Source: an uncultured Bacteroidota bacterium
GTDB lineage: Bacteria; Bacteroidota; Rhodothermia; Rhodothermales; UBA10348
Length of the DNA stretch: 34,963 bases
NCBI GenBank assembly: GCA_937876355.1
Contig: CALFHN010000019.1
Coordinates: 1 to 34,963, forward strand
Direction of reading: 5' to 3'
Position numbers and translations under genes: made by a program. Below the pieces are notes generated by a model. The model made no database searches, had not been told where the DNA came from, and saw nothing but the letters and a program-made list of their open reading frames with translations. Positions 34,063-34,963 of the stretch are shown here, piece after piece; the first letter of the stretch is position 1; every line of letters begins with the position of its first letter.

Positions 34063-34371
34063 CTAGACGGCAAAATCTTCTTTCTTCTTTCCGCCGTCAA
34101 CCTCTGCAGTTAACCATCGAGGCATTCTTCCTCTACCAGACCAAGCGTTCTCTGGGTTTTTAGGATCTGCATATTTGATTTTAGCAGGAGCCCGCTTATT
34201 CGTTTTCTGACCGCCAAAAAGTTCGGCGACTGAAAAACCAGCCTCAATAGCCAATTTTTCCAAACGTTTTCTTGTTTCGTTTTTATCAGATTCAGCTCTT
34301 TTATCCATTTCTTTTGAAATATCAGCGGAAAGCTTCAACAATTCGGCACGCGAGTACTTTTTGAAATCCAT
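34063..34371 (-). CDS. H-NS family nucleoid-associated protein
   Basis: 102 residues. N-terminal basic/acidic helical oligomerisation region ('ELLKLSADISKEMDKRAE', 'KNETRKRLEKLAIEAGFSV') followed by a linker rich in Lys/Ala/Pro and the C-terminal DNA-binding module 'KYADPKNPENAWSGRGRMPR' with the AT-hook-like core W77-S-G-R-G-R-M-P-R-W86, equivalent to the TWTGRGRxPxW loop of H-NS. H-NS proteins bind AT-rich DNA, spread and silence transcription. They are mainly known from Proteobacteria, so finding one beside Bacteroidota-type genes is unusual and suggests transfer. It is convergent with SRAP and divergent from the poly-Asp gene. Confidence 0.85.
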   Translation of the reverse strand: MDFKKYSRAELLKLSADISKEMDKRAESDKNETRKRLEKLAIEAGFSVAELFGGQKTNKRAPAKIKYADPKNPENAWSGRGRMPRWLTAEVDGGKKKEDFAV

Positions 34372-34703
34372 AATAAATTTAAATATGAGGCGAAGATGAA
34401 AAAGAACTTTTAATATTAAACAATCTTTTTAATTAATACAATATTATCACTTCTCTTATAAAACGATTTATCCTCGGAAGACGTTCCTATCTCACACCCT
34501 TAAATCGCAATGGTTACCTTGCCCCCTCGACCAGTTGGAATAAAACTTCAGCGAAATCGAGATCAGATAAAATTCACATTCCTGTTTAGTTTCTTTTGCC
34601 GTAATTTTGGGCGTTCGCTTCCCTTGGAGTTCCGAGTGGTTTCGAACCCAACTTATCGCAGATTGACAACGCAGTTTCTCATGCAAGAAAATTGGAATTG
34701 AAA
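34372..34703. other. 332-nt divergent intergenic region
   Basis: AT-rich near the H-NS-like gene (34372-34465), which fits an H-NS autoregulation region but proves nothing. Two short frames on opposite strands (34492-34752 minus, 34510-34701 plus) have no recognisable features. The frame of the poly-Asp gene is open from 34605 to 34703 without an ATG or GTG, and reads protein-like ('NLSQIDNAVSHARKLELK'), so the upstream start is uncertain. No hairpin terminator noted. Confidence 0.5.
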
Positions 34704-34963
34704 ATGGCAAATACTCAGGATTTAGATATGTTCTCAACTGTAGAGGAATCAACAGTTCTTGAAATCTCTTATGCGGATGAGATTCTCCGCTCCATCTACT
34801 CCATGTCTGACGGCGACGAGGACGATGGTGAGTTTAATGAAGACGATTATCTTTTTGACGACGATGACTCCTCAGATGTTAACGACGATGATGACGACGA
34901 TGACGACGACGACGATGATGACGACGATTCATCGGACGACGACAACGACGATGATGACGACGA
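34704..34963 (+). CDS. Extremely Asp-rich protein, N-terminal part (3' end outside window)
   Basis: An ATG at 34704 opens a frame that runs off the right edge (86 codons visible). It starts 'MANTQDLDMFSTVEESTVLE', continues with a short helix-like part ('ISYADEILRSIYSMSD'), then becomes highly acidic, with 15 consecutive Asp (34884-34928), 'SSDDDN' and more Asp. The Asp codons mix GAC and GAT freely, which would be an odd result of random repeat expansion and supports selection on the protein frame. No family recognised. The calculated charge must be very negative, and the length is unknown. Possible roles: DNA mimic, metal buffer, or disordered chaperone-like tail; none can be shown. Confidence 0.65.
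   Translation, partial: MANTQDLDMFSTVEESTVLEISYADEILRSIYSMSDGDEDDGEFNEDDYLFDDDDSSDVNDDDDDDDDDDDDDDDSSDDDNDDDDD

Noticed and set aside
34492..34752. Minus-strand frame over the start of the poly-Asp gene
   Set aside because: Overlaps the acidic gene and the intergenic region; no recognisable domain and no clear start site.
34881..34963. GAC/GAT-rich run as a CRISPR or satellite repeat
   Set aside because: No repeat-spacer structure; the codons vary at the third position in one frame only, which fits an Asp-coding tract.

Overview
The window looks like a chromosomal segment of a Gram-negative bacterium of the Bacteroidota/Rhodothermota/Balneolota type. The reasons are the 800-residue MacB/FtsX-type permeases without an adjacent ATPase, a periplasmic beta-propeller (Reg_prop) hybrid histidine kinase, a DUF5916 outer-membrane protein, a HmuY-like protein, a sulfatase, CocE-type and M1 peptidases with export signals, and an SSS sodium symporter. 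This placement is inferred from gene content, not from a marker gene.

Layout. 1-3.7 kb: the 3' part of a DUF885-like gene, a terminator and the first orphan permease. 3.7-7.4 kb (minus strand): two YceI-like periplasmic proteins flanking an outer-membrane barrel, then a HmuY-like protein. 7.5-9.7 kb: a divergent phytanoyl-CoA-dioxygenase-like gene and sulfatase. 9.8-14.0 kb: a 1369-residue hybrid sensor kinase, then a strong terminator, three 16-nt tandem units and what reads as a decayed tRNA-Leu. 14.3-19.2 kb: a DUF5916 barrel, a small lipoprotein and an M1 metallopeptidase. 19.3 kb: an intact tRNA-Asn. 19.5-25.8 kb: a second orphan permease, an SSS symporter and a CocE-like lipoprotein hydrolase. 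26.1-27.5 kb: a sensor kinase that has apparently lost almost all of its propeller by an internal in-frame deletion. 27.5-28.1 kb: a MazE/MazF pair whose toxin is frameshifted.

28.4-34.0 kb is a DNA-damage tolerance cassette: imuB, a small DUF6504-like gene, dnaE2 and an SRAP (YedK/HMCES-type) gene, all on the plus strand with short or overlapping junctions. No imuA lies in the window. ImuB has the clamp-binding motif and lacks polymerase acidic residues, DnaE2 keeps its catalytic aspartates, and SRAP keeps Cys2, Asn80, Glu110 and His165. Together they read as a translesion mutasome joined to an abasic-site protection enzyme.

The right edge holds an H-NS-family protein on the minus strand and, divergent from it, the 5' end of a gene for an extremely Asp-rich protein that runs off the window. 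The most interesting items are the mutasome-SRAP cassette, the collapsed sensor kinase, the frameshifted mazF, the tRNA-Leu relic and the divergent H-NS/poly-Asp pair.
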